DNA from: Actinomycetes bacterium | Lineage (GTDB): Bacteria > Actinomycetota > Acidimicrobiia > Acidimicrobiales > Palsa-688 | Assembly (NCBI GenBank): GCA_021827225.1 | Contig: JAKAXG010000308.1 | Span: forward strand, 1-5,903 | DNA: 5,903 nucleotides | Reading direction: 5' to 3' | Part shown: positions 1-5,903 of the stretch, piece after piece | Numbering within the stretch: the first letter of the stretch is position 1 | Layout: the number at the start of each line of letters is the position of its first letter | Translations under genes and position numbers: made by a program | Notes under the pieces: generated by a model | The model's input: only the letters and a program-made list of their open reading frames with translations | Database searches by the model: none | What the model was told of the DNA's origin: nothing

Positions 1-15
1 GTAATTATCGTCTAG
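1..15 (+). CDS. 3' end of a putative branched-chain leader peptide (attenuator), partial
   Basis: The first bases read GTA ATT ATC GTC TAG, that is Val-Ile-Ile-Val-stop. The start of the reading frame lies outside the window, so the frame itself is inferred. Three things support it. All four last codons are for branched-chain amino acids. GTA and ATT are A/T-ending codons that stand out in sequence where nearly every codon ends in G or C. The stop codon is followed at once by overlapping hairpins and a U-tract terminator just ahead of a branched-chain biosynthesis gene. Known leader peptides of ilv and leu operons have this composition. The role would be to make the ribosome pause when charged tRNA-Ile or tRNA-Val is scarce. 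The alternative is a chance run at the end of an unrelated upstream gene. Confidence 0.6.
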   Translation, partial: VIIV

Positions 16-38
16 CGCATCGGTGACCCCCGGTGCGC
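15..38 (+). promoter_or_regulatory. Leader hairpin 1:2 (pause / anti-antiterminator)
   Basis: Bases 15-23 (GCGCATCGG) pair with 30-38 (CCGGTGCGC) over nine consecutive base pairs, one of them a T-G wobble (20-33), leaving a six-base loop at 24-29. The stem starts on the last base of the leader stop codon. A ribosome stalled on the Ile/Val codons just upstream would cover the 5' arm and prevent this hairpin. In the classical attenuation model this element sequesters the strand needed by the antiterminator. The pairing is visible in the sequence; the role is inferred. Confidence 0.55.
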
Positions 39-49
39 TTCGCTGACCG
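31..49 (+). promoter_or_regulatory. Candidate antiterminator pairing (2:3)
   Basis: Bases 31-34 (CGGT) pair with 46-49 (ACCG) and 35-37 (GCG) with 41-43 (CGC). This gives seven pairs with a CTT loop at 38-40 and a two-base bulge at 44-45. The structure uses the 3' arm of the preceding hairpin and the 5' arm of the terminator, so it excludes both. That is the geometry expected of an antiterminator. It is weaker on paper than its two competitors, and a second register (29-33 with 52-56) is also possible, so the exact pairing is uncertain. Confidence 0.42.
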
Positions 50-71
50 TCCCGGGAGGGGCGGTCTTTTT
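45..71 (+). terminator. Intrinsic terminator upstream of leuB (probable attenuator)
   Basis: Bases 45-53 (GACCGTCCC) pair with 58-66 (GGGGCGGTC) over nine base pairs with one T-G wobble. The loop is GGGA and five T residues follow at 67-71. This is a complete rho-independent terminator. It lies 21 bases ahead of the leuB start and right after a short branched-chain-rich reading frame, which suggests conditional termination controlling the operon. The alternative is a plain terminator of an upstream gene, in which case leuB would need a promoter in the remaining 21 bases, where none is evident. Confidence 0.8.
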
Positions 72-76
72 GTTCC

Positions 77-87
77 AGGAGACGGAG
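77..87 (+). promoter_or_regulatory. Ribosome binding site fixing the leuB TTG start
   Basis: AGGAG at 77-81 ends 11 bases before the TTG at 93, and a second GGAG at 84-87 ends five bases before it. Both lie after the terminator hairpin. They support TTG-93 as the start and argue against the in-frame GTG at 33, which would place the terminator inside the coding sequence. Confidence 0.7.
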
Positions 88-92
88 TTCCA

Positions 93-1094
93 TTGACGAC
101 CCACAAGATCGCAGTCATTCCCGGCGACGGCATCGGCATCGAGGTGATCACCGAGGCCCTCAAGGTGGCGCGGGCCGCAGGAGCCGAGCTGGACACCACC
201 GACTACGACCTGGGGGGGCGGCGCTACCTGGCCACGGGGGAGGTGCTGCCCGACAGCGTGCTGGACGAGCTGAGCGGCTTCGACGCCATCCTGCTCGGCG
301 CCATCGGGACCCCGGAGGTGCCCCCCGGGGTGCTGGAGCGGGGCCTGCTGCTCAAGATGCGCTTCGAGCTGGACCAGTACATCAACCTCCGGCCCTTCGC
401 CGCCGCCCGCAGTGTCGGCGCCGGGGTGCCCATCGATTTCGCCGTCGTGCGCGAGAACACGGAGGGCACCTACGCCGGCGAGGGCGGCTTCCTCCGCAAG
501 GGGACCCCCCACGAGGTGGCGACCCAGGGCTCGGTCAACACCCGCTTCGGGGTTGAGCGCTGCGTCCGCTACGCCTTCGACCTGGCCCGCTCCCGGCCCC
601 GCCGGCACCTCACGCTCGTGCACAAGACCAACGTGCTCACTTTTTCCGGAGACCTCTGGTACCGCACCTTCGAGCAGGTTGCGTCCGAGTACGGCGACGT
701 GGCCACCGCCTACAACCACATCGACGCCTCGTGCATCTACTTCGTGGAGCACCCCGAGCGCTACGACGTCATCGTCACCGACAACCTCTTCGGCGACATC
801 CTCACCGACCTGGGCGGGGCCGTCGCCGGCGGTATCGGACGGGCGGCGTCGGGCAACCTCAACCCCGACCGGACCGCCCCGTCCATGTTCGAGCCGGTGC
901 ACGGCTCCGCACCCGACATCGCCGGCCAGCAGAAGGCCGACCCGACGGCTGCCATCATCTCCGCGGCCATGATGCTCGACTTCCTCGGCGCCACCGACGC
1001 CGCATCCCGTATCAACAAGGCGGTCGAGGGCTACACGCCCGAGTCGGGCCGCACCACCAGCCAAATCGGCGACGCCATAGCAGAAAGGGTGTAG
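93..1094 (+). CDS. leuB: 3-isopropylmalate dehydrogenase (TTG start)
   Basis: This 333-aa enzyme oxidatively decarboxylates 3-isopropylmalate to 2-oxoisocaproate with NAD+ in cytosolic leucine synthesis. Family members can also act on 3-methylmalate in the citramalate route to isoleucine. The protein begins [15 protein letters not shown], matching the family N-terminus, and its length is normal for actinobacterial LeuB. Substrate and metal residues are visible: R90 and R100 ([13 protein letters not shown]), R120 (VRENTEG), Y127, K178 (HKTNVL), and D211, D235 and D239 ([14 protein letters not shown]). The NAD-binding stretch HGSAPDIAG is at 270-278, with D275 as expected for NAD preference. 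The start is set by two Shine-Dalgarno-like sites and by the terminator upstream. The next gene, ilvE, starts four bases after the stop. Expression is probably controlled by the attenuator in front. Related dehydrogenases (isocitrate, tartrate, homoisocitrate) are less likely given the actinobacterial LeuB motifs and the neighbours. Confidence 0.94.
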   Translation: MTTHKIAVIPGDGIGIEVITEALKVARAAGAELDTTDYDLGGRRYLATGEVLPDSVLDELSGFDAILLGAIGTPEVPPGVLERGLLLKMRFELDQYINLRPFAAARSVGAGVPIDFAVVRENTEGTYAGEGGFLRKGTPHEVATQGSVNTRFGVERCVRYAFDLARSRPRRHLTLVHKTNVLTFSGDLWYRTFEQVASEYGDVATAYNHIDASCIYFVEHPERYDVIVTDNLFGDILTDLGGAVAGGIGRAASGNLNPDRTAPSMFEPVHGSAPDIAGQQKADPTAAIISAAMMLDFLGATDAASRINKAVEGYTPESGRTTSQIGDAIAERV

Positions 1095-1098
1095 ACAA

Positions 1099-2022
1099 AT
1101 GCCGCTCACCAGCACCGAGAAGATCTGGATGGACGGGGAACTGGTCGACTGGGACCAGGCCCGCATCCACATCCTCACCCACACCCTCCACTACGGCTGC
1201 GGCGTCTTCGAGGGCATCCGGGCCTACCCGACCAAGTCCGGGCCGGGCATCTTCCGTCTCACCGACCACATAAAGCGGCTGTTCGACTCGGCCAAGATCT
1301 TCATGATGGACGTCCCGTTCAGCCTGGACGACATCATCGATGCCACCAAGACCACCGTCCGGGTCAACGGGCTGAACGAGTGCTACATCCGCCCGCTCGT
1401 GTACCTCGGCTACGGCGAGATGGGCCTCAACCCGCTGCCGGCTCCGGTCAACGTGTCGATCGCCGTGTGGCCCTGGGGCTCCTACCTCGGTGACGAGGGC
1501 ATCGCCAACGGGGTCAGGATGAAGATCAGCTCCTGGCAGCGCCACGCCCCGAACGCCATGCCGCCGGCGGCCAAGGGGACCGGCATGTACATCAACTCCT
1601 CGATGGCGAAGATCGAGGCCTTGAAGGCCGGCTACGACGAGGCCATCCTGCTGTCGCCGCAGGGATTCGTCAGCGAGTGCACCGGCGAGAACCTCTTCGT
1701 CGTGCGCCACGGCCGGATCATCACCCCGCCGCTGTCGGCCGGGGCGCTCGAGGGCATCACCCAGGACTCGGTGATGACCATCGCCCGCGACCTCGGCTTC
1801 GAGGTGGAGTTCGCCAACATCCTCCGCTCCGACCTCTACACCGCCGAGGAGGCGTTCCTCACCGGAACCGCCGCCGAGGTGGTGCCGATCGCATCGGTCG
1901 ACGACCGGGCGGTCGGCGACGGCCGGCCCGGGCCGATCACCCGCCGGATCCAGGAGATCTACCACGCCACCGTCCGCGGAGAGGTCGACCGCTACAAGGA
2001 CTGGGTGGAACATGTCGGGTGA
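1099..2022 (+). CDS. ilvE: Branched-chain amino acid aminotransferase
   Basis: This 307-aa PLP enzyme of fold type IV reversibly transfers the amino group between glutamate and the 2-oxo acids of Leu, Ile and Val in the cytosol. K159 (PPAAKGTGMYINS) is the expected Schiff-base lysine. Y96 and R98 (CYIRPLVYLG) match the substrate-pocket motif. E193, G196 and N198 (SECTGENLF) form the cofactor region, and T257 (LTGTAAEVVP) the phosphate-binding loop. The glycine usual after the conserved glutamate (EGxGENLF) is Cys194 here, a mild variation. Its length matches the short E. coli-type IlvE rather than the longer (about 370 aa) mycobacterial type. A GAAAGGG Shine-Dalgarno (1083-1089) precedes ATG 1099, four bases after leuB ends. 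The gene overlaps cimA by 11 bases. D-amino acid aminotransferase and aminodeoxychorismate lyase share the fold, but the RPL motif, length and context favour IlvE. Confidence 0.95.
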   Translation: MPLTSTEKIWMDGELVDWDQARIHILTHTLHYGCGVFEGIRAYPTKSGPGIFRLTDHIKRLFDSAKIFMMDVPFSLDDIIDATKTTVRVNGLNECYIRPLVYLGYGEMGLNPLPAPVNVSIAVWPWGSYLGDEGIANGVRMKISSWQRHAPNAMPPAAKGTGMYINSSMAKIEALKAGYDEAILLSPQGFVSECTGENLFVVRHGRIITPPLSAGALEGITQDSVMTIARDLGFEVEFANILRSDLYTAEEAFLTGTAAEVVPIASVDDRAVGDGRPGPITRRIQEIYHATVRGEVDRYKDWVEHVG

Positions 2023-3643
2023 TCACCACCATCTGGTCCCCCGCGAGCTGCCCGACGCGGTGGACGTGTACGACACCACCCTCCGCGACGGCAGCCAGCA
2101 GGAGGGCCTGTCGCTGACCGTCGACGACAAGCTGCGGGTGGCCGAGCAGCTCGACCACCTGGGGGTGCAGTTCATCGAGGGCGGGTGGCCGGGCGCCAAC
2201 CCCAAGGACGCCGAGTTCTTCCGCCGGGCCGCCGAGGGGGAGCTGCAGCTGCACCACGCCACCCTGGTGGCGTTCGGGTCGACACGGAAGGCGGGCGGGA
2301 AGGCGGAGACGGACCCGGTGCTGGCCGACATGATGGCGGCCCGCACGCCGGTGGTGTGCCTGGTCGCCAAGTCGGCCGAGTGGCACGTGACCGAGACCCT
2401 GCGCACCAGCCTCACCGAGGCGGTGGACATGGTGGCCGACTCGGTGGGCTACCTGGTCGGCCAGGGCAAGCGGGTGTTCCTCGACGCCGAGCACTTCTTC
2501 GACGGCTACCGCGACAACCCCCGCTTCAGCGCCGACGTGCTGCAGGCGGCCGCCGACGCCGGCGCCGAGGTGCTGGTGCTCTGCGACACCAACGGCGGCA
2601 GCCTGCCCTTCGACGTCGAGCGGGTGGTCGGCGAGGTGCGGGACCGGTTCAACACCGGGTTCGGCATCGGCTGCCACTTCCACAACGACTCCGGCTGCGC
2701 GGTGGCCAACTCCCTGGTCGCGGTCCGGATGGGTGCCACCCAGGTCCAGGGCTGCATCAACGGCTACGGCGAGCGCACCGGCAACGCCGATCTCACCGCG
2801 GCCATCCCCGATCTCAGCCTGAAGATGGGGGTGAGGACCATCGAGCGGGAGCGGCTCACCCTGCTCACCTCGGTGGCCCACCACATCGCCGAGGTGGTCA
2901 ACATCGCCCCCGACCCTCACCAGCCCTTCGTCGGCAGCTCGGCGTTCGCCCACAAGGCCGGCCTGCACACCAGCGCCATCGCCCGGTCCCGGGCGGCCTA
3001 CGAGCACGTCGACCCGGACTCGGTTGGCAACGGCACCCGTTTCGTGGTGAGCGAGATGGCCGGCCGGTCCACCATCGCCCTGAAAGCGGAGCAGCTGGGC
3101 CTCGACATCGACGACCGGGCCATGGCGGCGGTCGTGGAGCAGCTCAAGGAGTTGGAGCACCGCGGCTACCACTTCGAGGTGGCCGACGGGTCGCTGGAGC
3201 TGCTGATGCGCCAGGCCACCGGATGGAAGCAGCCGTTCTTCACCCTGGAGTCGCACCGGGTGATCACGGACCTGCGCGATGACCGGGCCTTCGTCACCGA
3301 GGCCACGGTGAAGGTCCTGGTCGGCGACAAGCGGGTGATCGCCACCGCCGAGGGCAACGGCCCGGTCAACGCCCTCGACGCCGCCATGCGCCAGGCCATC
3401 GGCCCGGTGTACCCGGGGCTGTCCCGGGTGCACCTCACCGACTACAAGGTCCGGGTGCTCGACACCAGCCGGGGCACCGGGGCCGTGACCCGGGTGCTGA
3501 TCGACTCGACCGACGGCGAGCGCACCTGGACCACCATCGGGGTGTCGGAGAACGTGATCGAGGCGTCCTGGGCGGCCCTGTGCGACTCGATCGTGTTCGG
3601 GTTGCTCCAGGTCGAGGCATCCGGCCAGAATCGGCCCCTGTGA
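2012..3643 (+). CDS. cimA: (R)-citramalate synthase
   Basis: This 543-aa enzyme of the isopropylmalate/homocitrate synthase family is read as the citramalate type, condensing pyruvate with acetyl-CoA to (R)-citramalate, the first step of threonine-independent isoleucine synthesis. The TIM barrel opens with YDTTLRDGSQQEG (20-32; D26 binds metal). It continues with EGGWPGANPKD (56-66), a hallmark of this subgroup, then H222 and H224 (CHFHNDSG), GERTGNA (253-259) and SAFAHKAGLH (310-319). The C-terminal third, from about residue 390, fits the LeuA-type regulatory domain where end-product (isoleucine) inhibition normally acts. The start overlaps the end of ilvE by 11 bases, with AAGGA at 1996-2000 as ribosome site. 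Neighbouring leuB and ilvE supply later steps of the same route. The main alternative is 2-isopropylmalate synthase; the EGGWPG segment and overall layout argue against it, but substrate choice needs an assay. Confidence 0.9.
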   Translation: MSGDHHHLVPRELPDAVDVYDTTLRDGSQQEGLSLTVDDKLRVAEQLDHLGVQFIEGGWPGANPKDAEFFRRAAEGELQLHHATLVAFGSTRKAGGKAETDPVLADMMAARTPVVCLVAKSAEWHVTETLRTSLTEAVDMVADSVGYLVGQGKRVFLDAEHFFDGYRDNPRFSADVLQAAADAGAEVLVLCDTNGGSLPFDVERVVGEVRDRFNTGFGIGCHFHNDSGCAVANSLVAVRMGATQVQGCINGYGERTGNADLTAAIPDLSLKMGVRTIERERLTLLTSVAHHIAEVVNIAPDPHQPFVGSSAFAHKAGLHTSAIARSRAAYEHVDPDSVGNGTRFVVSEMAGRSTIALKAEQLGLDIDDRAMAAVVEQLKELEHRGYHFEVADGSLELLMRQATGWKQPFFTLESHRVITDLRDDRAFVTEATVKVLVGDKRVIATAEGNGPVNALDAAMRQAIGPVYPGLSRVHLTDYKVRVLDTSRGTGAVTRVLIDSTDGERTWTTIGVSENVIEASWAALCDSIVFGLLQVEASGQNRPL

Positions 3644-4149
3644 CCCAGCCCGACCACGTGCCCATGCAGGCGACCGACCGGGTGCGCCCCTCGGCCCTGC
3701 TGCCGCCCCCGAAGCAGTGGTACCTGGACCGCCCGGCCGAGCAGATGGACCTCCAGCCGCCGACCGGCCGGCGCTTCGGCGCCACCGGCCCCGACCTGGG
3801 CTACGGGCTCAAGCTGGCCCGGCGCTTCGAGGGCAAGCTGCAGCTCACCGAGGGCGAGCACGAGGCCGACGCCATCGCCGGCGGGTTCGCCTGCGGCTCC
3901 CGGCGGGCGTCGTTCCTCGGTCGGGCGCCGGTGATCTACGACATGCAGTGGGCGTTCGGGTTGTGGGGGTTCCTGGGCGGCGCCCCCGACGACCTGGTCG
4001 AGTGGCGCAAGCCACTGTTCCGGGGAGCGGCCGAGCACTACTGGGACCAGCGCCAGATCGTCGACGCGGTCAAGTTGGACGCACTGAAGCTGACTCCGGC
4101 CCAGGTGCTGGACAAGCTGAGCAACTGGAAGGATCTCCTGATCGTATGA
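3640..4149 (+). CDS. Conserved-looking protein of unknown function (169 aa)
   Basis: I do not recognise a family for this protein. The GTG at 3640 overlaps the cimA stop (GTGA), giving 169 residues; GTG 3658 and ATG 3664 are alternatives, and none has a clear Shine-Dalgarno, so translation probably depends on coupling to cimA. Features: a proline-rich N-terminus (PSALLPPPKQWYLDRP, 17-32), a basic/aromatic middle (GYGLKLARRFEG, 54-65), an acidic TEGEHEADAIAGG (70-82), and FLGRAPVIYDMQWAFGLWGFLGGAP (92-116), which is hydrophobic but carries Asp101 and is more likely a buried or amphipathic segment than a membrane span. The C-terminus is helical in character with several Trp. There is a single Cys (C85), no signal peptide and no catalytic motif I can name. 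It overlaps the acyl-CoA ligase gene by ATGA, so a role alongside that enzyme is a reasonable guess only. Base composition resembles its neighbours, and both flanking overlaps support a real gene. Confidence 0.83.
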   Translation: MTQPDHVPMQATDRVRPSALLPPPKQWYLDRPAEQMDLQPPTGRRFGATGPDLGYGLKLARRFEGKLQLTEGEHEADAIAGGFACGSRRASFLGRAPVIYDMQWAFGLWGFLGGAPDDLVEWRKPLFRGAAEHYWDQRQIVDAVKLDALKLTPAQVLDKLSNWKDLLIV

Positions 4150-5849
4150 GCGCAAGACGGTCCATCGCCGAGATCGACGCTGAGCTGACGGCGCCGGGGC
4201 AGATGTTCGAGACCGACGAGGTGGAGATCCGGGGGGTGCCGACCAATGTCTGGAAGAACGCCCCCGCCACCCTGGCGGACATCCTGCGTCTCAGCCGCGG
4301 TCACGGGGACAAGGTCTTCCTCGTCTACGAGGACGACCGCATGACCTTCGATGAGCACTTCCGGGCCTCCGCCAAGCTGGCCCACGTGCTGCGGGACCGC
4401 TTCGGTGTGCGCGAGGGCGACCGGGTCGCCATCGCCATGCGGAACTACCCGGAGTGGTCGGTGGCCTTCTGGGCGGCGGCGGCCGCCGGCGCGGTGGTGG
4501 TCCCGTTGAACTCCTGGTGGACCGGCGAGGAGCTCCAGTACGGGCTGGAGGACTCGGGCACCCGGGTGGTGTTCGTGGACGCCGAGCGGGCGCAGCGCAT
4601 CGCCGAGCACCGGGGCGAGCTGCCGGAGCTGACCGCCATGATCGCCGCCCGGGCCGAGGGCCAGACCCTCCCCGACGACACCCTGCACTTCATGGACGTG
4701 GTGGGCGAGGTTCCCGCCGACATCGACCTGCCCGAGATCAACGTGGGCACCGACGACGACGCCACCATCTTCTACACCTCGGGCACAACCGGCCGGCCCA
4801 AGGGCGCCCTCGGCACCCACCGCAACATCTGCACCAACCCCATGAGCCTCTTCTACGTGAACGTGCGGGCCGCCGCCCGGGCCGGCACCGAGCCGCCGTC
4901 GCCGGGCTCCGGGGAGCAGAACGCCTACCTGCTGTCGGTCCCGCTGTTCCACGCCACCGGGTGCCACTCCATCCTGGTGGGCAACATCCTGGCCGGCGGC
5001 AAGCTGGTGATGATGCACCGCTGGGACGCCGGCCGGGCCCTCGAGCTGATCGAGCGGGAGCGCATCACCACCTTCGGCGGCGTCCCCACCATGGTCCTTC
5101 AGGTGCTCGACCACCCGGACTTCGGACAAAGGGACACGTCCAGCGTCAAATCCGTCGGTTACGGGGGAGCGCCGGCGCCGCCGGAGCTGGTCAAGCGGAT
5201 CCAGGAGCACTTCAACTCCAGCCCGGCGTCGAACGGCTACGGGATGACCGAGACGTCGTCGCTCTCGACCATGAACTCCGGCCAGGACTACCTGGAGAAG
5301 CCCGACAGCGTCGGGCCCCCGGTGCCGGTCGTCACCGTCAAGGTGGTCGACGCCGACGGCCACGACCTGCCCGCCGGCGAGGTCGGCGAACTGTGGATCA
5401 AGGGCCCCAACATCGTGAAGGGCTACTGGAACAAACCGGAGGCCACCGCCGAGACCTTCACCGACGGGTGGGTGCACACCGGTGACGTGGCCCGCATCGA
5501 CGAGGAGGGTTTCGTCTACATCGTCGACCGGGCCAAGGACATGCTGATCCGCGGCGGCGAGAACGTCTACTGCGTGGAGATCGAGGGCGTCCTCTACGAG
5601 CACCCGGCCGTCGCCGAGGCGGCCGTCATCGGCATCCCCCACCCCACCCTGGGGGAGGAGGTCGGGGCGGTGGTCACCGTCATCGCCGGCAAGCAGGTGA
5701 CGGAGAAGGAGCTGCAGGAGTTCGTCGGGGCCCGGCTGGCCGCGTTCAAGGTGCCGGTCAAGATCTGGTTCTACAACGGGGAGCTGCCTCGCAACCCGGC
5801 GGGCAAGGTCCTCAAGCGCGATCTGCGCATCGAGCTGGTCGGGGCGTAG
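4146..5849 (+). CDS. Class I adenylate-forming acyl-CoA ligase (FadD-like)
   Basis: This 567-aa enzyme activates a carboxylic acid with ATP to an acyl-adenylate and transfers it to CoA. The core motifs are intact: P-loop YTSGTTGRPKG (210-220), YGMTET (365-370), HTGD with D447, VDRAKDMLIRGGENVY (460-475; R462), and the C-terminal catalytic lysine K554 in NPAGKVLK. The large N-terminal domain runs to about residue 460 and the mobile C-terminal domain from there to the end; the length is typical. An N-terminal extension of about 40 residues (TAPGQMFETDEVEIRGVP) precedes the usual ligase start, and a Pro/Gly/Glu-rich loop lies near 250-262. No signal peptide or membrane span is seen, so it is likely cytosolic. 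ATG 4146 overlaps the preceding stop, with GGAAGGA at 4127-4133 as ribosome site. Substrate is undetermined: medium- or long-chain fatty, sterol side-chain or aromatic acids are all possible. No link to branched-chain synthesis is evident beyond co-transcription. Confidence 0.93.
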   Translation: MSARRSIAEIDAELTAPGQMFETDEVEIRGVPTNVWKNAPATLADILRLSRGHGDKVFLVYEDDRMTFDEHFRASAKLAHVLRDRFGVREGDRVAIAMRNYPEWSVAFWAAAAAGAVVVPLNSWWTGEELQYGLEDSGTRVVFVDAERAQRIAEHRGELPELTAMIAARAEGQTLPDDTLHFMDVVGEVPADIDLPEINVGTDDDATIFYTSGTTGRPKGALGTHRNICTNPMSLFYVNVRAAARAGTEPPSPGSGEQNAYLLSVPLFHATGCHSILVGNILAGGKLVMMHRWDAGRALELIERERITTFGGVPTMVLQVLDHPDFGQRDTSSVKSVGYGGAPAPPELVKRIQEHFNSSPASNGYGMTETSSLSTMNSGQDYLEKPDSVGPPVPVVTVKVVDADGHDLPAGEVGELWIKGPNIVKGYWNKPEATAETFTDGWVHTGDVARIDEEGFVYIVDRAKDMLIRGGENVYCVEIEGVLYEHPAVAEAAVIGIPHPTLGEEVGAVVTVIAGKQVTEKELQEFVGARLAAFKVPVKIWFYNGELPRNPAGKVLKRDLRIELVGA

Positions 5850-5884
5850 CGGGGGCGGGGCCCATCGATCCGGCCTCACGTTTT

Positions 5885-5901
5885 CCGCCCCTTCGGGGCG
5901 G
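5885..5901 (+). terminator. GC-rich hairpin after the ligase gene, probable terminator (cut by window end)
   Basis: CCGCCCC (5885-5891) pairs with GGGGCGG (5895-5901) over seven G-C pairs with a TTC loop. It lies 35 bases after the ligase stop, where the operon should end. The bases beyond 5903, where a T-tract would stand, are not in the window. The TTTT at 5881-5884 precedes the stem and does not count for + strand termination. The rest of 5850-5884 shows nothing recognisable. Confidence 0.5.
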
Positions 5902-5903
5902 GG

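Noticed and set aside
45..71. Terminator belonging only to an unseen upstream gene
   Set aside because: Not fully excluded, but the branched-chain codon run, the adjacent competing hairpins and the lack of room for a promoter before leuB make conditional termination the better reading.
1..92. T-box riboswitch upstream of leuB
   Set aside because: The conserved T-box sequence that pairs with the tRNA acceptor end is not present in these 92 bases, and the visible part fits a leader-peptide attenuator better.
1937..3433. Long open frame on the minus strand opposite cimA, and similar ones opposite leuB, ilvE and the ligase (for example 4038-5879)
   Set aside because: Their translations are low-complexity runs rich in Gly, Val, His, Arg and Asp with no family motifs. 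In GC-rich genes the antisense frames are long because stop codons are rare. The + strand frames carry complete, recognisable enzymes.
3731..3755. Hydrophobic segment of the unknown protein as a transmembrane helix
   Set aside because: The real hydrophobic stretch is encoded further on, around 3913-3987, and contains Asp101 and Gln103 in its middle; the protein otherwise looks soluble, so a membrane call is not supported.
3717..4145. Upstream in-frame extension of the acyl-CoA ligase
   Set aside because: It overlaps the 169-aa gene in another frame, has an Arg/Gly/Pro-rich shadow composition, and the ATG at 4146 has a ribosome site and gives a normal-length enzyme.
5881..5903. Hairpin as a terminator for a minus-strand gene
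   Set aside because: Read on the minus strand the stem is followed by A residues, not T, so it does not make a rho-independent terminator in that direction.

Overview
The window is very GC-rich, densely packed and coded entirely on the + strand. It holds five genes, apparently one transcription unit, with short overlaps between the last four. The LeuB sequence is of the high-GC Gram-positive type (VREnTEG-x-Yxg-x-GG, [13 protein letters not shown]). Together with the base composition, the GTG/TTG starts and the neighbouring acyl-CoA ligase, this suggests an actinobacterium. A lineage such as Acidimicrobiia is possible, but that placement is an impression and not a measurement.

Region 1 (1-92) is the leader. 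The window opens inside what looks like the tail of a short leader peptide ending Val-Ile-Ile-Val-stop. Behind it are three overlapping RNA pairings: a 9-bp hairpin starting at the stop codon, an alternative pairing, and a 9-bp terminator with a U-tract. This is the layout of a ribosome-mediated transcription attenuator sensing branched-chain amino acids, placed directly ahead of leuB.

Region 2 (93-3643) carries branched-chain amino acid biosynthesis genes: leuB (isopropylmalate/methylmalate dehydrogenase, TTG start), ilvE (fold-type IV branched-chain aminotransferase) and cimA (citramalate synthase). CimA makes citramalate from pyruvate and acetyl-CoA. The isopropylmalate isomerase LeuCD (not in the window) and LeuB can convert this to 2-oxobutanoate, the isoleucine precursor, without threonine. 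IlvE performs the last transamination. Ile/Val codons in the leader fit an operon weighted toward isoleucine.

Region 3 (3640-5849) holds a 169-aa protein of unknown function and a 567-aa class I adenylate-forming acyl-CoA ligase. They are joined to cimA and to each other by GTGA and ATGA overlaps, so they are probably translationally coupled. The ligase substrate cannot be read from the sequence.

Region 4 (5850-5903) is a short intergenic tail with a strong GC hairpin at the window edge, a probable terminator whose downstream T-tract would lie outside. No mobile elements, CRISPR arrays, tRNAs or rRNAs are seen. The candidate new items are the attenuator and the unknown protein locked between cimA and the ligase.
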